NCBI RefSeq assembly: GCF_001613805.1 | Contig: NZ_LPVY01000008.1 | Location: 229,787-293,786 of the forward strand | Length of the DNA: 64,000 nt | Reading direction: 5' to 3' | Source of the DNA: Thalassospira lucentensis | GTDB lineage: Bacteria; Pseudomonadota; Alphaproteobacteria; Rhodospirillales; Thalassospiraceae | In this document: positions 17,629-26,709 of the stretch, in pieces | Position numbering within the stretch: position 1 is the first letter of the stretch | How the letters are laid out: the number at the start of each line of letters is the position of its first letter | Program-made: the position numbers and the translations under genes | The notes under the pieces: model-generated | Database searches by the model: none | Seen by the model: the letters and a program-made list of their open reading frames with translations, nothing else | What the model was told of the DNA's origin: nothing

Positions 17629-17768
17629 TTTACATCTGATTGTAAGATTGCCCCGTTCGTCCGGGGGACATGCGCCATCAAATAACCTGCTTTGCAAACT
17701 AGTTATCAGGAACAAACGCAACATGCGTGCGTTTGACCGGGACCGATGTCCCCTTGCGACAGGAGCAA

Positions 17769-17828
17769 ATGATGATCCATCTTTTTGTATTCGGCGTGAT
17801 TGCTGTCAGTGCACTGGTTGTTGCCTGA
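17769..17828 (+). CDS. 19-residue hydrophobic peptide gene (candidate)
   Basis: The frame reads MMIHLFVFGVIAVSALVVA and stops with TGA. An ideal AGGAG site sits 3-8 bases before the ATG. Two perfect hairpins lie just upstream (stem 17713-17720/17728-17735, and GGGAC/GTCCC at 17739-17752), and a GC-rich hairpin with a TTTT tail follows 13 bp after the stop. The whole thus looks like a short self-contained transcription unit. Length and hydrophobicity recall the Ibs-type toxins of type I toxin-antitoxin systems, but no antisense RNA could be identified, and a leader peptide or membrane micropeptide is equally possible. Confidence 0.5.
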   Translation: MMIHLFVFGVIAVSALVVA

Positions 17829-17841
17829 AGCAAATAACGAT

Positions 17842-17885
17842 GCGCGTCTCGGACCGCAGATGCGGTCTGGGAGGGCGCGCGTTTT
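17842..17885 (+). terminator. Hairpin with T-run after the micropeptide gene
   Basis: Imperfect long stem: GCGCG and GACCGCA on the left pair with TGCGGTC and CGCGC on the right, with small bulges, followed by GTTTT. It closes the 19-codon unit. Confidence 0.6.
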
Positions 17886-18069
17886 AACGTGCCAGAACAC
17901 TTCCACTCTTTCTTTTGGCATCTGAGATTATCTGTTTTCTGCAATTTTTTGCGGGACAGAAAGTGCTGCGTGATGGTTCTCACAGCATTGCCGGATTTAC
18001 CGGATATAAATCAGAAACGCTTATGACCAATGGCATGGCCCGAAAACGGGCAGCTTTCGGAGTGGTTGG
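17886..18069. other. Intergenic region, nothing recognised
   Basis: The stretch between the micropeptide unit and the 130-residue membrane protein is relatively AT-rich. A minus-strand frame of 94 codons covers 17699-17983 but has no ribosome-binding site and overlaps the micropeptide unit, so I do not call it. Confidence 0.35.
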
Positions 18070-18462
18070 GTGAACGATATCGATAGTGAAGACGAAGGCC
18101 CGCGCAAGAAAGAGCGGTTCGGCAAATATGTCGTGCCCGAGGAACGTGCGGCCAATATCGTCAAGCAGCTTGACGAGTTTCTGCGCAAGGGCCCGCGCAA
18201 GGGGCTTAAATATTCACGCTGGCAACAGATCGCCTGGTACGAGATTGTTGACGAGCTTAAACGCGCCGAAGCCGCCCAGAAGAATCAGGACAGTCTTACG
18301 AAATCGGCATTTCTGGCCCTTGCGGTCGGGTTTGGCACCATCGGATTCTGGGGACTCGTCGTGTTGCTGGGGCAGAATTTCGGCATGATCGGCGGCATTC
18401 TGATCGTGATTGCCGGGCTGGTTGTCTGGCGTGCTCTGGCCAAGGCAAAGTGGTTCAGCTAG
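18070..18462 (+). CDS. Small membrane protein with charged N-terminal half
   Basis: 130 residues. The first 75 are highly charged and helical (RKKERFGKYVVPEERAANIV and following). Two hydrophobic helices follow, about 79-101 and 104-122. The start is a GTG at 18070 with CGGAG eight bases upstream. I do not recognise the family; the layout suggests a cytosolic domain anchored to the inner membrane. It precedes the DUF3572 gene by 46 bp and is probably cotranscribed with it. Confidence 0.7.
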   Translation: MNDIDSEDEGPRKKERFGKYVVPEERAANIVKQLDEFLRKGPRKGLKYSRWQQIAWYEIVDELKRAEAAQKNQDSLTKSAFLALAVGFGTIGFWGLVVLLGQNFGMIGGILIVIAGLVVWRALAKAKWFS

Positions 18463-18508
18463 CCCCGTCGGCAAACGGCGAGGTGTAGCGATAAAGGATG
18501 AGGGGACG

Positions 18509-18784
18509 ATGAACAAGGAAGCGGCTGAAACTCTGGCCATCCGGGCAATTGCCCATATTGCGGGCGATGACGAGTTGCTTGAAGGGCTTTTTGCCCAGAC
18601 CGGTATGGGGCTTGATGACCTGAAAGCCGGGATCACCAGCAATGAAGTCCAATTGGGTGCGATTGACTTTTTAATGTCGCACGAGCCGTTCCTGATGCGT
18701 TTTGTCGACGATAGCGGTTATGCGCCGGAAGATCCGGCGCGTGCGCAAATCGTCCTTTCGGGCGGGCCGATCTGGCAGGATTAA
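18509..18784 (+). CDS. DUF3572-type protein
   Basis: 91 residues from the ATG at 18509, which has a GAGGGG site; a longer open frame upstream is not used. The sequence (AIRAIAHIAGDDELLEGLF, then GAIDFLMSHEPFLMRFVDDSG, then PARAQIVLSGGP) fits the small alphaproteobacterial family DUF3572 as I remember it. It is a soluble, acidic, all-helical protein of unknown function, usually a single-domain gene. Confidence 0.75.
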   Translation: MNKEAAETLAIRAIAHIAGDDELLEGLFAQTGMGLDDLKAGITSNEVQLGAIDFLMSHEPFLMRFVDDSGYAPEDPARAQIVLSGGPIWQD

Positions 18785-18813
18785 TGCCTTCCGGTCGTGT
18801 TGTCGGACCGGAT

Positions 18814-19362
18814 TCATATCATCACGACGGGGGCCGGGCCGATATCGGGTTGTGGGTCTGTTTTCATCAACCCGTAGATCACCGAATCACGAATGCCGAT
18901 ATGCGTGTTCCAGGTACCACGAAGCTGACCTTCGCGGGTAAAGCCCAGTTTTTCGAATACCCGGATCGATGCAATATTGTCCGGATCGATATCGGCAAAG
19001 ATGCGGCGCGCGGTCGTGGTTTCAAACAGATACCCAATGGCATGGGACAAGGCCCGTGCGGCGAGGTTTTGCCCGCGTGCCACAGGGGAAATCATACAGG
19101 CGGCTTCCCACACGTTTGGGTCATCGCCGGTATCATAAAGGGCGATGCGGCCAAGGGCCGGGCCATCCGGCGACGCGGCAACCGCCCATGACGTCTTTTC
19201 AAAGCCGCTGTTCCAGTGTTTGAGCTTTGCGATGGTATCCGCGACCGATGCAAAGGCCGGTTCGGGAAGCCATGTGCAGCATTCCGGATCACCAAAAATG
19301 GCGTGGAGAGCCGCACCGTCAGCAACAGGATCAATCGGGCGAAGAAACATTCGGGCAGGCAT
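18814..19362 (-). CDS. GNAT-family N-acetyltransferase (RimJ/RimL-like)
   Basis: 182 residues. A GNAT acetyl-CoA fold is visible: LGRIALYD and WEAACMISPVARGQNLAARAL (acetyl-CoA-binding A motif, with a degenerate Q/R-x-x-G-x-G/A), then IFADIDPDNIASIRVFEKLGFTREGQLRG, the typical RimJ/RimL C-terminal half. Such enzymes acetylate ribosomal proteins, other proteins or small amines; the substrate cannot be told. The ATG at 19362 is used; an ATG four codons later is possible. It lies downstream of uppP on the same strand. Confidence 0.87.
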   Translation of the reverse strand: MPARMFLRPIDPVADGAALHAIFGDPECCTWLPEPAFASVADTIAKLKHWNSGFEKTSWAVAASPDGPALGRIALYDTGDDPNVWEAACMISPVARGQNLAARALSHAIGYLFETTTARRIFADIDPDNIASIRVFEKLGFTREGQLRGTWNTHIGIRDSVIYGLMKTDPQPDIGPAPVVMI

Positions 19363-19424
19363 GGTCGATCACTTGGCCATTTGGTTGGTCAGTTGCGCAA
19401 TGGCAGGCTATTGTGACGGCAGGA

Positions 19425-20255
19425 TTACCCGAGGAACAGGATCGGGCCGCCGCCATAGCCATAAATCCACACCAGCAAGCCACCGCCCAGAAGAATGCGG
19501 TAAATCGCAAACGGCGTGAAGGTTGACCGTTTAAGCCAGCTCATGAGCATGGCGATGGCGATCAGGGCGGTGATGAAGGAGAGGCCGGCAGCCAGCAGGA
19601 CATCCATGGTCAAGGCCATGTCACCCGATTGTTGCAGATCGATACCGGCCAGAAGGCCAGCGCCCAGAATGACCGGGATCGACAGCAGCATCGAAAACTG
19701 TGCGGCATCAGCACGTTCATAGCCCATCAGGCGTGCCGCAGTCATGGTGATGCCCGAACGGCTGGTGCCGGGAACAAGGGCAACGACCTGTGCGAGGCCG
19801 ATGAACAGCGCCCCGCCCCAGCGCATATGTTCAAGCCGGTTGATCGTCATGCCGATCTTGTCGGCAATCCAAAGGACAATGCCAAAGACAAGCGTGGTCC
19901 AGGCAATGATTTCGACCGAGCGCAGTTGTTCCTCGATGCCCGAGACTTTGAAATAGAAGCCGACCGCGACCACCGGGATGGTGGCGAAAATGATGTGCAG
20001 GGCGAGTCGGGCACCGGGATTGATCCGGCCGGACAAAAGCACGAAGAATCCGCCGATCATCGCGAAAACATCGCGCCAGAAATAGATCATTACAGCGGCC
20101 AGTGTGCCGACATGAACGGCAACATCTACCAACAAACCCTGATCTGCAGCACCAGTCAGGGCGGGGGTCAGGATCAGGTGACCTGATGAACTGATGGGGA
20201 GGAATTCCGTGATCCCCTGGATGACTGCCAGAAGAATTATATGTTGTAACGTCAC
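19425..20255 (-). CDS. uppP: Undecaprenyl-diphosphatase UppP (BacA)
   Basis: 276 residues from a GTG at 20255, preceded by GAGG; a TTG at 20282 adds nine residues and has worse spacing. UppP removes a phosphate from undecaprenyl diphosphate so the carrier can be reused in peptidoglycan synthesis; loss or gain alters bacitracin resistance. The two signature segments are present: AVIQGITEFLPISSSGHL near the N-terminus (catalytic glutamate and serines) and LVPGTSRSGITMTAARLMG in the middle. Seven to eight hydrophobic helices fit the family, and the length is normal. Confidence 0.97.
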   Translation of the reverse strand: MTLQHIILLAVIQGITEFLPISSSGHLILTPALTGAADQGLLVDVAVHVGTLAAVMIYFWRDVFAMIGGFFVLLSGRINPGARLALHIIFATIPVVAVGFYFKVSGIEEQLRSVEIIAWTTLVFGIVLWIADKIGMTINRLEHMRWGGALFIGLAQVVALVPGTSRSGITMTAARLMGYERADAAQFSMLLSIPVILGAGLLAGIDLQQSGDMALTMDVLLAAGLSFITALIAIAMLMSWLKRSTFTPFAIYRILLGGGLLVWIYGYGGGPILFLG

Positions 20256-20330
20256 CCCGGCCTCGATCGCTGTTATCGGCAAAAACTCCCCGCTTATAGC
20301 AGCTTAGCGCGAACAGGCGAAATGCATTAA

Positions 20331-20349
20331 TAGTACCAAAATGGTACTA
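20331..20349. promoter_or_regulatory. Palindrome upstream of gltD/uppP
   Basis: Perfect 7-bp arms TAGTACC and GGTACTA around AAAAT. It lies in the 265-bp divergent gap between uppP and gltD. The size suits a dimeric regulator, but no regulator is known for it. Confidence 0.4.
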
Positions 20350-20520
20350 ATGAAACTTTCTTTCAGCGCTTTAAAACCCGAAATTCCCGATATCCTGATT
20401 TTATTTGGGGATATAATGGTCAGTAATATTGACCTATCATGCATTTTGTGCTGGATTCTTGCAAAACCGGCGCGTATACAAAAGCCAACCCGCAACATAA
20501 AACCCTTTTAGAGGGCTGCT

Positions 20521-21951
20521 ATGACAGAAAAGATGCTGAAGTTTGTTCATCTTGAACAAAAATATCCGCACAAGAGAGAAGCATCCGAGCGTCGCACGGA
20601 CTTCAATGAAATTTACGAAGGTTTCGAGACAGAAGCTGCGGCCGATCAGTCTGCGCGCTGCTCGCAATGTGGTGTGCCGTTCTGTCAGGCCCATTGTCCT
20701 TTGTATAATAACATCCCGGACTGGCTGCGCCTGACGACCGAAGGTCGCATGGAAGAAGCCTATGCCATTTCGGCGGCAACCAACAACATGCCCGAAGTGA
20801 CCGGTCGCATCTGCCCGCAGGACCGTCTGTGTGAAGGCAATTGCGTGATCGAACAGTCAACGCATGGCGCTGTCACGATTGGCTCTGTCGAGAAATACAT
20901 TACCGATACCGCCTTTGCGAATGGCTGGGTCAAGGCGCCCAAGCCGATGCAGGAAAACGGTATGTCAGTCGGGATCATCGGTGGTGGTCCCGCAGGCATG
21001 GCAGCGGCCGAACAGCTGCGCCTTAAAGGATATGAAGTCCATATCTATGACCGCTATGACCGCATGGGCGGATTGCTGGTTTATGGGATTCCGGGCTTCA
21101 AGCTTGAAAAACATATCGTTGAACGCCGGGTGAAGCTGCTTGAAGAAGGCGGTGTCGTCATGCACACCGAATTCGAGGTTGGCCGTGATGCGACGCTTGA
21201 TGAACTGCGCCGCAAACATGACAGCGTTCTGATCGCAACGGGCGTTTACAAGTCCCGCGATCTGAAGCTGCCGGGTGTTGGTCTTGGCAATATCTATCCG
21301 GCACTGGAATATCTGACCACATCGAACCGCATCGGTCTTGGCGATACGGTTGCGGCCTATGACGACGGCACGCTGAACGCCAAAGACAAGAACGTTGTCG
21401 TTATTGGCGGCGGCGATACGGCCATGGACTGTGTCCGTACCGCAATCCGTCAGGGTGCGAAGTCGGTCAAATGCCTTTATCGCCGTGACCGTGCCAACAT
21501 GCCGGGCTCACAGCGCGAAGTGGCCAATGCCGAGGAAGAAGGCGTTGAGTTTGTCTGGCTGACCAACCCGGAAGCCTTTGTTGGCGACGACAAGGTTACC
21601 GGTGTGCGCGCGGTCAAGATGCGCCTTGGCGCCCCGGATGCCGGTGGCCGCCAGAGCCCGGAACTGATCGAAGGTTCGAACTACACCATGGATGCCGACA
21701 TGGTCATCTTGGCCCTTGGTTTCGAGCCGGAAGACCTGCCGACCATGTTCGAGGCACCGGAACTGGGTGTGTCACGCTGGGGCACGGTTAAAATCGATTT
21801 CCGCTCGATGATGACCAATCTGGATGGCGTTTTTGCCGCCGGTGATATTGCGCGCGGTGCGTCGCTGGTGGTCTGGGCCATCCGTGACGGTCGCGATGCG
21901 GCTGACCGGATCGATGAATATCTGCTGGCGCGCAAAGAAGCTGCTGCTTAA
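20521..21951 (+). CDS. gltD: Glutamate synthase small (beta) subunit
   Basis: 476 residues, the FAD-dependent NADPH-oxidising subunit that passes electrons to GltB for glutamate formation from glutamine and 2-oxoglutarate. N-terminal cysteines for the two Fe-S centres are visible (CSQCGVPFCQAHCPLYNN at 53-70, and CPQDRLCEGNCV near 99-110). An FAD site (IIGGGPAGMAAAEQLRLKG) and an NADPH site (VVIGGGDTAMDCVRTAIR) follow. A GAGGG site precedes the ATG. It is 28 bp ahead of gltB, so the order is gltD-gltB, the reverse of E. coli. Confidence 0.98.
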   Translation: MTEKMLKFVHLEQKYPHKREASERRTDFNEIYEGFETEAAADQSARCSQCGVPFCQAHCPLYNNIPDWLRLTTEGRMEEAYAISAATNNMPEVTGRICPQDRLCEGNCVIEQSTHGAVTIGSVEKYITDTAFANGWVKAPKPMQENGMSVGIIGGGPAGMAAAEQLRLKGYEVHIYDRYDRMGGLLVYGIPGFKLEKHIVERRVKLLEEGGVVMHTEFEVGRDATLDELRRKHDSVLIATGVYKSRDLKLPGVGLGNIYPALEYLTTSNRIGLGDTVAAYDDGTLNAKDKNVVVIGGGDTAMDCVRTAIRQGAKSVKCLYRRDRANMPGSQREVANAEEEGVEFVWLTNPEAFVGDDKVTGVRAVKMRLGAPDAGGRQSPELIEGSNYTMDADMVILALGFEPEDLPTMFEAPELGVSRWGTVKIDFRSMMTNLDGVFAAGDIARGASLVVWAIRDGRDAADRIDEYLLARKEAAA

Positions 21952-21979
21952 GCCCGCTGCCGCATTAGGAGAGAGAGTT

Positions 21980-24900
21980 ATGAACAAGATTATTCATGAC
22001 CGTGGCGCGCAAGAGATCGCCCGTTTTGAAAAGAATGCCGAACATCTGTCGGCGAACGGCATGTATGACCCGGCCGAAGAACACGCCAACTGTGGCGTGG
22101 GTCTTGTCGGTGCGATTGATGGCAAGCCGCGTCGCGAGGTTGTCGAAGCCGGTATCGAGGCGCTGAAAGCCATCTGGCACCGCGGTGCGGTTGATGCCGA
22201 CGGTAAAACCGGCGATGGCGCGGGCATTCACCTGCAGATCCCGCAGGATTTCTTCAAGGCGTACCTGAAGGTTATCAACCAGGAAGCCCCGGAAAGCCTG
22301 ATTGCGGTTGGTCAGGTATTCCTGCCGCGTATCGACATGTCGGCACAGGAACGGTGCCGTGCCATCGTTGAAACCGAAATCCTGAAACAGGGTTACGGTA
22401 TTCTTGGCTGGCGTCAGGTTCCGGTTGATGTTTCGGTTATTGGTGAAAAAGCTAACCAGACGCGGCCTGAAATCGAGCAGGTTCTGATCGGTGCGCGTGA
22501 TGACGTTGATGAAGACCAGTTCGAGGTCGATCTTTACACTATCCGTCGTCGCGTAGAGAAAGCGGTCCTGTCCGAAGCGATCAAGGATTTCTATATCTGT
22601 TCGATGTCGTGCCGTTCGATCATCTACAAGGGCATGTTTCTTGCCGAGCAGGTCGACATCTTCTATCCGGATTTGCGTGATGAGCGGTTCGTTTCGAACT
22701 TCTGCGTCTATCACCAGCGTTATTCGACCAACACCTTCCCGAGCTGGCCGTTGGCGCAGCCGTTCCGCGTTCTGGCCCATAACGGCGAGATCAACACGCT
22801 GCGCGGTAACGTCAACTGGATGAAAAGCCACGAAGCCCGCATGGCGCACGAGGCATTTTCCGACACCATCGAAGACCTGAAGCCGGTTATTCAGCCGGGA
22901 TCATCGGACTCGGCCGCCCTTGATGCCGTGTTCGAACTGATGGTGCGTGCCGGTCGTGACCTGCCGATGGTGAAAACCATGATGGTGCCCGAAGCATGGT
23001 CGAAAAAGGCATCGACGCCGGACAGCTATAAAAACCTTTATGCCTATTGCAACGCGGTGATGGAACCGTGGGATGGCCCGGCGGCACTGGCAGCTTATGG
23101 TGGCAAGTGGCTGATGGGTGGTACGGACCGTAACGGTCTTCGTCCGCTGCGTTATGCCGTCACGGGTAACGGCCTTCTGATTGCCGGTTCCGAAGCAGGC
23201 ATGGTGCATATCGACGAGGAAAGCTGCCTTGAAAAAGGGCGGCTTGGCCCGGGGCAGATGATTGCCATCAACCTTGAAGAAGGCAAGCTGTACCATGACA
23301 GCGAGCTTAAGGACAAGCTCGCGAACCGTCGTGACTGGTCGAAATGGGTTGGCCGCACCAAGGTGCTTGATGACCTGATTTCGCCGGAACATACCGAACC
23401 GGCACGCCTTGGCAAGGAAGCGCTTCTGCGTCTGCAGAAGGCGATGGGTCTTACGCATGAAGACCTTGAACTGATCCTGCACCCGATGGGTGAGGACGGC
23501 AAGGAAGCCATTGGCTCGATGGGGGATGACACCCCGCTTGCGATCCTGTCGGATCGGTATCGCGGTCTGCATCATTTCTTCCGTCAGAACTTCTCGCAGG
23601 TGACCAACCCGCCGATTGACTCTTTGCGCGAAGCCCGCGTTATGAGCCTGAAAACGCGACTTGGCAACCTTGGCAACATTCTTGACGAGGATGAAAGCCA
23701 GTGTGACCTGCTTCAGCTTGAAAGCCCGGTTCTGACCAATGCCGAATATGACGCGATGCGCGGTTATATGGGTGAAACGGCGGTCGAAATCGACACCACG
23801 TTTGACATCAATGGCGGCCCGTCAGCACTGCGCGATGCGATTACCCGCATCCAGCGCGAAGCCGAAGAAGCCGTTCGTGGTGGCGCGCTTCATATCATCC
23901 TGACCGATGAAGGCATCACGACAGAACGTGCTGCAATTCCGATGGTTCTGGCAACGGGTGGCGTGCACAGTTATCTCGTGAAGACGTCGCTGCGTACCTA
24001 CATCTCGCTTAACGTGCGGTCGGCGGAATGCATGGATGTGCATTACTTTGCGGTTCTGATCGGTGTGGGTGCAACGACGGTGAACGCCTATCTGGCGCAG
24101 GAAGGTCTTCTGGACCGTTATGCGCGTGGGTTGTTCCCGAATGTCGGCAGCACCGCCGAAGTCATGCAGCGTTTCAAGGCGGCGATTGATGCCGGCCTGC
24201 TCAAGATCATGTCGAAGATGGGCATTTCGATCATCAGTTCTTATCGCGGCGGCTATAACTTTGAAAGTATCGGCCTGTCGCGGTCGCTGGTGGCGGAATT
24301 CTTCCCCGGCATGCCGTCGCGCATTTCGGGTATTGGTCTTCAGGGTATCCAGCGCCGATGCATTGCCCAGCACAAGGAAGCGTTTAACGGCAATGTCGTG
24401 ACCCTTCCGGTCGGTGGTCTTTACAAATATCGTCGTTCGGGTGAACGCCATGTCTGGACCGGCCCGCTGATCCACACGTTGCAGTCATCCGTTACCACGG
24501 GTTCGTACAATACCTTCCGCAAGTTTTCGGAAGGGCTTCGTTCGCGTGAGCCGCTTCATCTTCGTGATCTGCTTGACTTCCGTTCCGACCGTAAACCGGT
24601 TCGTCAGGAACAGGTTGAAAGCATCACCGAAATCCGCAAACGGTTCGTAACACCGGGCATGTCCCACGGTGCGCTTTCGACCGAGGCGCACGAGGCACTG
24701 GCGATTGCGATGAACCGCATCGGTGCGAAATCGAACTCTGGCGAGGGCGGGGAATCGCGTGAACGTTTCCGTCCGCGTTCGAACGGGGACAATGCGCGTT
24801 CGTCCATCAAGCAGGTGGCATCGGGTCGTTTCGGTGTAACTGCCGAATATCTGAACAACTGCGAAGAAATTCAGATCAAGGTCGCCCAGGGTGCAAAACC

Positions 24901-26530
24901 GGGCGAAGGTGGTCAGCTTCCGGGCTTCAAGGTCACGGTGGAAATCGCACAGCTGCGTCATGCGACGCCGGGTGTGACCCTGATTTCGCCGCCGCCGCAC
25001 CACGACATTTATTCGATCGAAGATCTGGCACAGCTGATCTATGACCTGAAGCAGATCAACCCGCGTTGCCGCGTTTGCGTCAAGCTGGTGTCGCGTTCTG
25101 GTGTGGGCACGATTGCAGCCGGTGTGGCAAAGGCAAAGGCCGACGTCATCCTGATTTCGGGGTATGACGGTGGTACCGGTGCCAGCCCGCAGACCTCGAT
25201 CAAATATGCCGGTATTCCGTGGGAAATGGGCCTTTCGGAAGTCAATCAGGTCCTGACGCTGAACAACCTGCGCAGCAAGGTGAAACTGCGCGTCGATGGC
25301 GGTTTCAAAACCGGCCGCGACGTGGTGATCGGTGCGATGCTGGGTGCGGAAGAATTTGGTATTGGTACCGCATCCCTGATCGCGCTTGGCTGTATCATGG
25401 TGCGTCAGTGCCATTCGAACACCTGCCCGGTTGGCGTTTGTACCCAGGACCCGGCATTGCGTGCCAAGTTCGTCGGTACCGCGGACAAGCTGGTCAACCT
25501 GTTCACCTTCATGGCCGAAGAGGTCAAGGATATCCTGGCCGAGCTTGGCTATGACAATCTGCAGGAAATCATCGGCCGTTCGGATCTGCTGCAGCAGGTT
25601 CATCGCGGCGCGAAGGACCTTGTTGACCTTGATTTGAACCCGCTGCTTGCACAGGCTGATGCCGGTGATCACAAACGTTACTGCACGACTGTCGGCCGTA
25701 ACGAAGTGCCCGATACGCTTGACGCCCAGATGATCAAGGATGCACGTGCATTGCTTGAAGACGGCGAAAAGATGCAACTGCAATACAACATCCAGAACAC
25801 GCAGCGTGCGATCGGGACGCGTATTTCGTCACTGATCACGCAGAAATATGGCATGACCGGTCTGAAACCGGGCCATCTGCATGTGCGTTTGCGTGGTTCT
25901 GCGGGTCAGTCACTGGGCGCGTTTGCGGTTCAGGGTCTGAAAATCGAAGTTCAGGGCGATGCCAACGACTATGTCGGCAAGGGTCTTTCGGGCGGTACCA
26001 TCGTCTTGCGCCCGCGACCGTCAAGCCCGCTCAAGACCAACGAAAACACGATTATCGGTAACACCATCCTTTATGGTGCGACGGCCGGTAAGCTGTTTGC
26101 TGCCGGTCAGGCCGGGGAACGTTTCTGCGTTCGTAACTCGGGCGCGACGGTTGTGGTCGAAGGATGTGGCTCGAACGGTTGTGAATACATGACCGGCGGT
26201 ACGGCTGTGATCCTTGGCTCGGTCGGTGAGAACTTTGGTGCCGGCATGACCGGTGGCATGGCATTCATCTATGACGTTGAAGGCACCTTTGGGGATGTCG
26301 TCAATGATGGCTCCATCCTGTACCAGCGTATTGAAACCCAGCATTGGGACGAAGTCTGTCGTTCGCTGATTGAAGAGCATGTTGCAGAAACCGACAGCGG
26401 TTTCGCGCGCACCATCCTTGACAATTGGGATCGCGAACGCGGCAATTTCTGGCAGATCGTGCCGAAAGAAATCGTCGACAAGCTGGAAAACCCCATTCGC
26501 TCGATGAGCGAAAACCAGGCAACTGCGTGA
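21980..26530 (+). CDS. gltB: Glutamate synthase large (alpha) subunit
   Basis: 1516 residues from the ATG at 21980, which has AGGAGAGAG upstream. The precursor is cut just before the glutaminase nucleophile, Cys38 in HANCGVGLVG, giving a 37-residue propeptide. The N-terminal Ntn amidotransferase domain (to about 430) contains YSTNTFPSWPLAQPFR. The FMN-binding synthase domain has KLVSRSGVGTIAAGVAKA and SGYDGGTGASP. The [3Fe-4S] cysteines are in CHSNTCPVGVC. The C-terminal GXGXG beta-helix domain includes GLSGGTIVLRP and GNTILYGATAG. All parts are intact. It is cotranscribed after gltD and ends in a strong terminator. Confidence 0.99.
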   Translation: MNKIIHDRGAQEIARFEKNAEHLSANGMYDPAEEHANCGVGLVGAIDGKPRREVVEAGIEALKAIWHRGAVDADGKTGDGAGIHLQIPQDFFKAYLKVINQEAPESLIAVGQVFLPRIDMSAQERCRAIVETEILKQGYGILGWRQVPVDVSVIGEKANQTRPEIEQVLIGARDDVDEDQFEVDLYTIRRRVEKAVLSEAIKDFYICSMSCRSIIYKGMFLAEQVDIFYPDLRDERFVSNFCVYHQRYSTNTFPSWPLAQPFRVLAHNGEINTLRGNVNWMKSHEARMAHEAFSDTIEDLKPVIQPGSSDSAALDAVFELMVRAGRDLPMVKTMMVPEAWSKKASTPDSYKNLYAYCNAVMEPWDGPAALAAYGGKWLMGGTDRNGLRPLRYAVTGNGLLIAGSEAGMVHIDEESCLEKGRLGPGQMIAINLEEGKLYHDSELKDKLANRRDWSKWVGRTKVLDDLISPEHTEPARLGKEALLRLQKAMGLTHEDLELILHPMGEDGKEAIGSMGDDTPLAILSDRYRGLHHFFRQNFSQVTNPPIDSLREARVMSLKTRLGNLGNILDEDESQCDLLQLESPVLTNAEYDAMRGYMGETAVEIDTTFDINGGPSALRDAITRIQREAEEAVRGGALHIILTDEGITTERAAIPMVLATGGVHSYLVKTSLRTYISLNVRSAECMDVHYFAVLIGVGATTVNAYLAQEGLLDRYARGLFPNVGSTAEVMQRFKAAIDAGLLKIMSKMGISIISSYRGGYNFESIGLSRSLVAEFFPGMPSRISGIGLQGIQRRCIAQHKEAFNGNVVTLPVGGLYKYRRSGERHVWTGPLIHTLQSSVTTGSYNTFRKFSEGLRSREPLHLRDLLDFRSDRKPVRQEQVESITEIRKRFVTPGMSHGALSTEAHEALAIAMNRIGAKSNSGEGGESRERFRPRSNGDNARSSIKQVASGRFGVTAEYLNNCEEIQIKVAQGAKPGEGGQLPGFKVTVEIAQLRHATPGVTLISPPPHHDIYSIEDLAQLIYDLKQINPRCRVCVKLVSRSGVGTIAAGVAKAKADVILISGYDGGTGASPQTSIKYAGIPWEMGLSEVNQVLTLNNLRSKVKLRVDGGFKTGRDVVIGAMLGAEEFGIGTASLIALGCIMVRQCHSNTCPVGVCTQDPALRAKFVGTADKLVNLFTFMAEEVKDILAELGYDNLQEIIGRSDLLQQVHRGAKDLVDLDLNPLLAQADAGDHKRYCTTVGRNEVPDTLDAQMIKDARALLEDGEKMQLQYNIQNTQRAIGTRISSLITQKYGMTGLKPGHLHVRLRGSAGQSLGAFAVQGLKIEVQGDANDYVGKGLSGGTIVLRPRPSSPLKTNENTIIGNTILYGATAGKLFAAGQAGERFCVRNSGATVVVEGCGSNGCEYMTGGTAVILGSVGENFGAGMTGGMAFIYDVEGTFGDVVNDGSILYQRIETQHWDEVCRSLIEEHVAETDSGFARTILDNWDRERGNFWQIVPKEIVDKLENPIRSMSENQATA

Positions 26531-26587
26531 ACCCTTTTCACGCTTTTGCGCAAGCTCCCTTGTCCACACACCCGGACAAACAAACTG

Positions 26588-26617
26588 GCCCCGTACTCTG
26601 TACGGGGCTTCTTTTTT
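26588..26617 (+). terminator. gltB intrinsic terminator
   Basis: Perfect 9-bp stem GCCCCGTAC/GTACGGGGC (26588-26596 with 26600-26608), loop TCT, followed by TTCTTTTTT. Confidence 0.92.
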
Positions 26618-26709
26618 GCCGGTCGGAATGTTTGCGGGGTGGCGCTTTCGCCTGGTGGCATTGATACTTATGTCAAAGCGAACATCCCAGCCAATCTGAC
26701 AGGTGGTTC

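Noticed and set aside
17699..17983. A 94-codon minus-strand frame
   Set aside because: Overlaps the micropeptide unit on the other strand and lacks a ribosome-binding site.
17540..18069. An integrated element at tRNA-Leu
   Set aside because: No integrase gene or repeat of the tRNA 3' end in the following sequence.
24485..25783. A 432-codon frame antisense to gltB
   Set aside because: Shadow of the gltB coding sequence.
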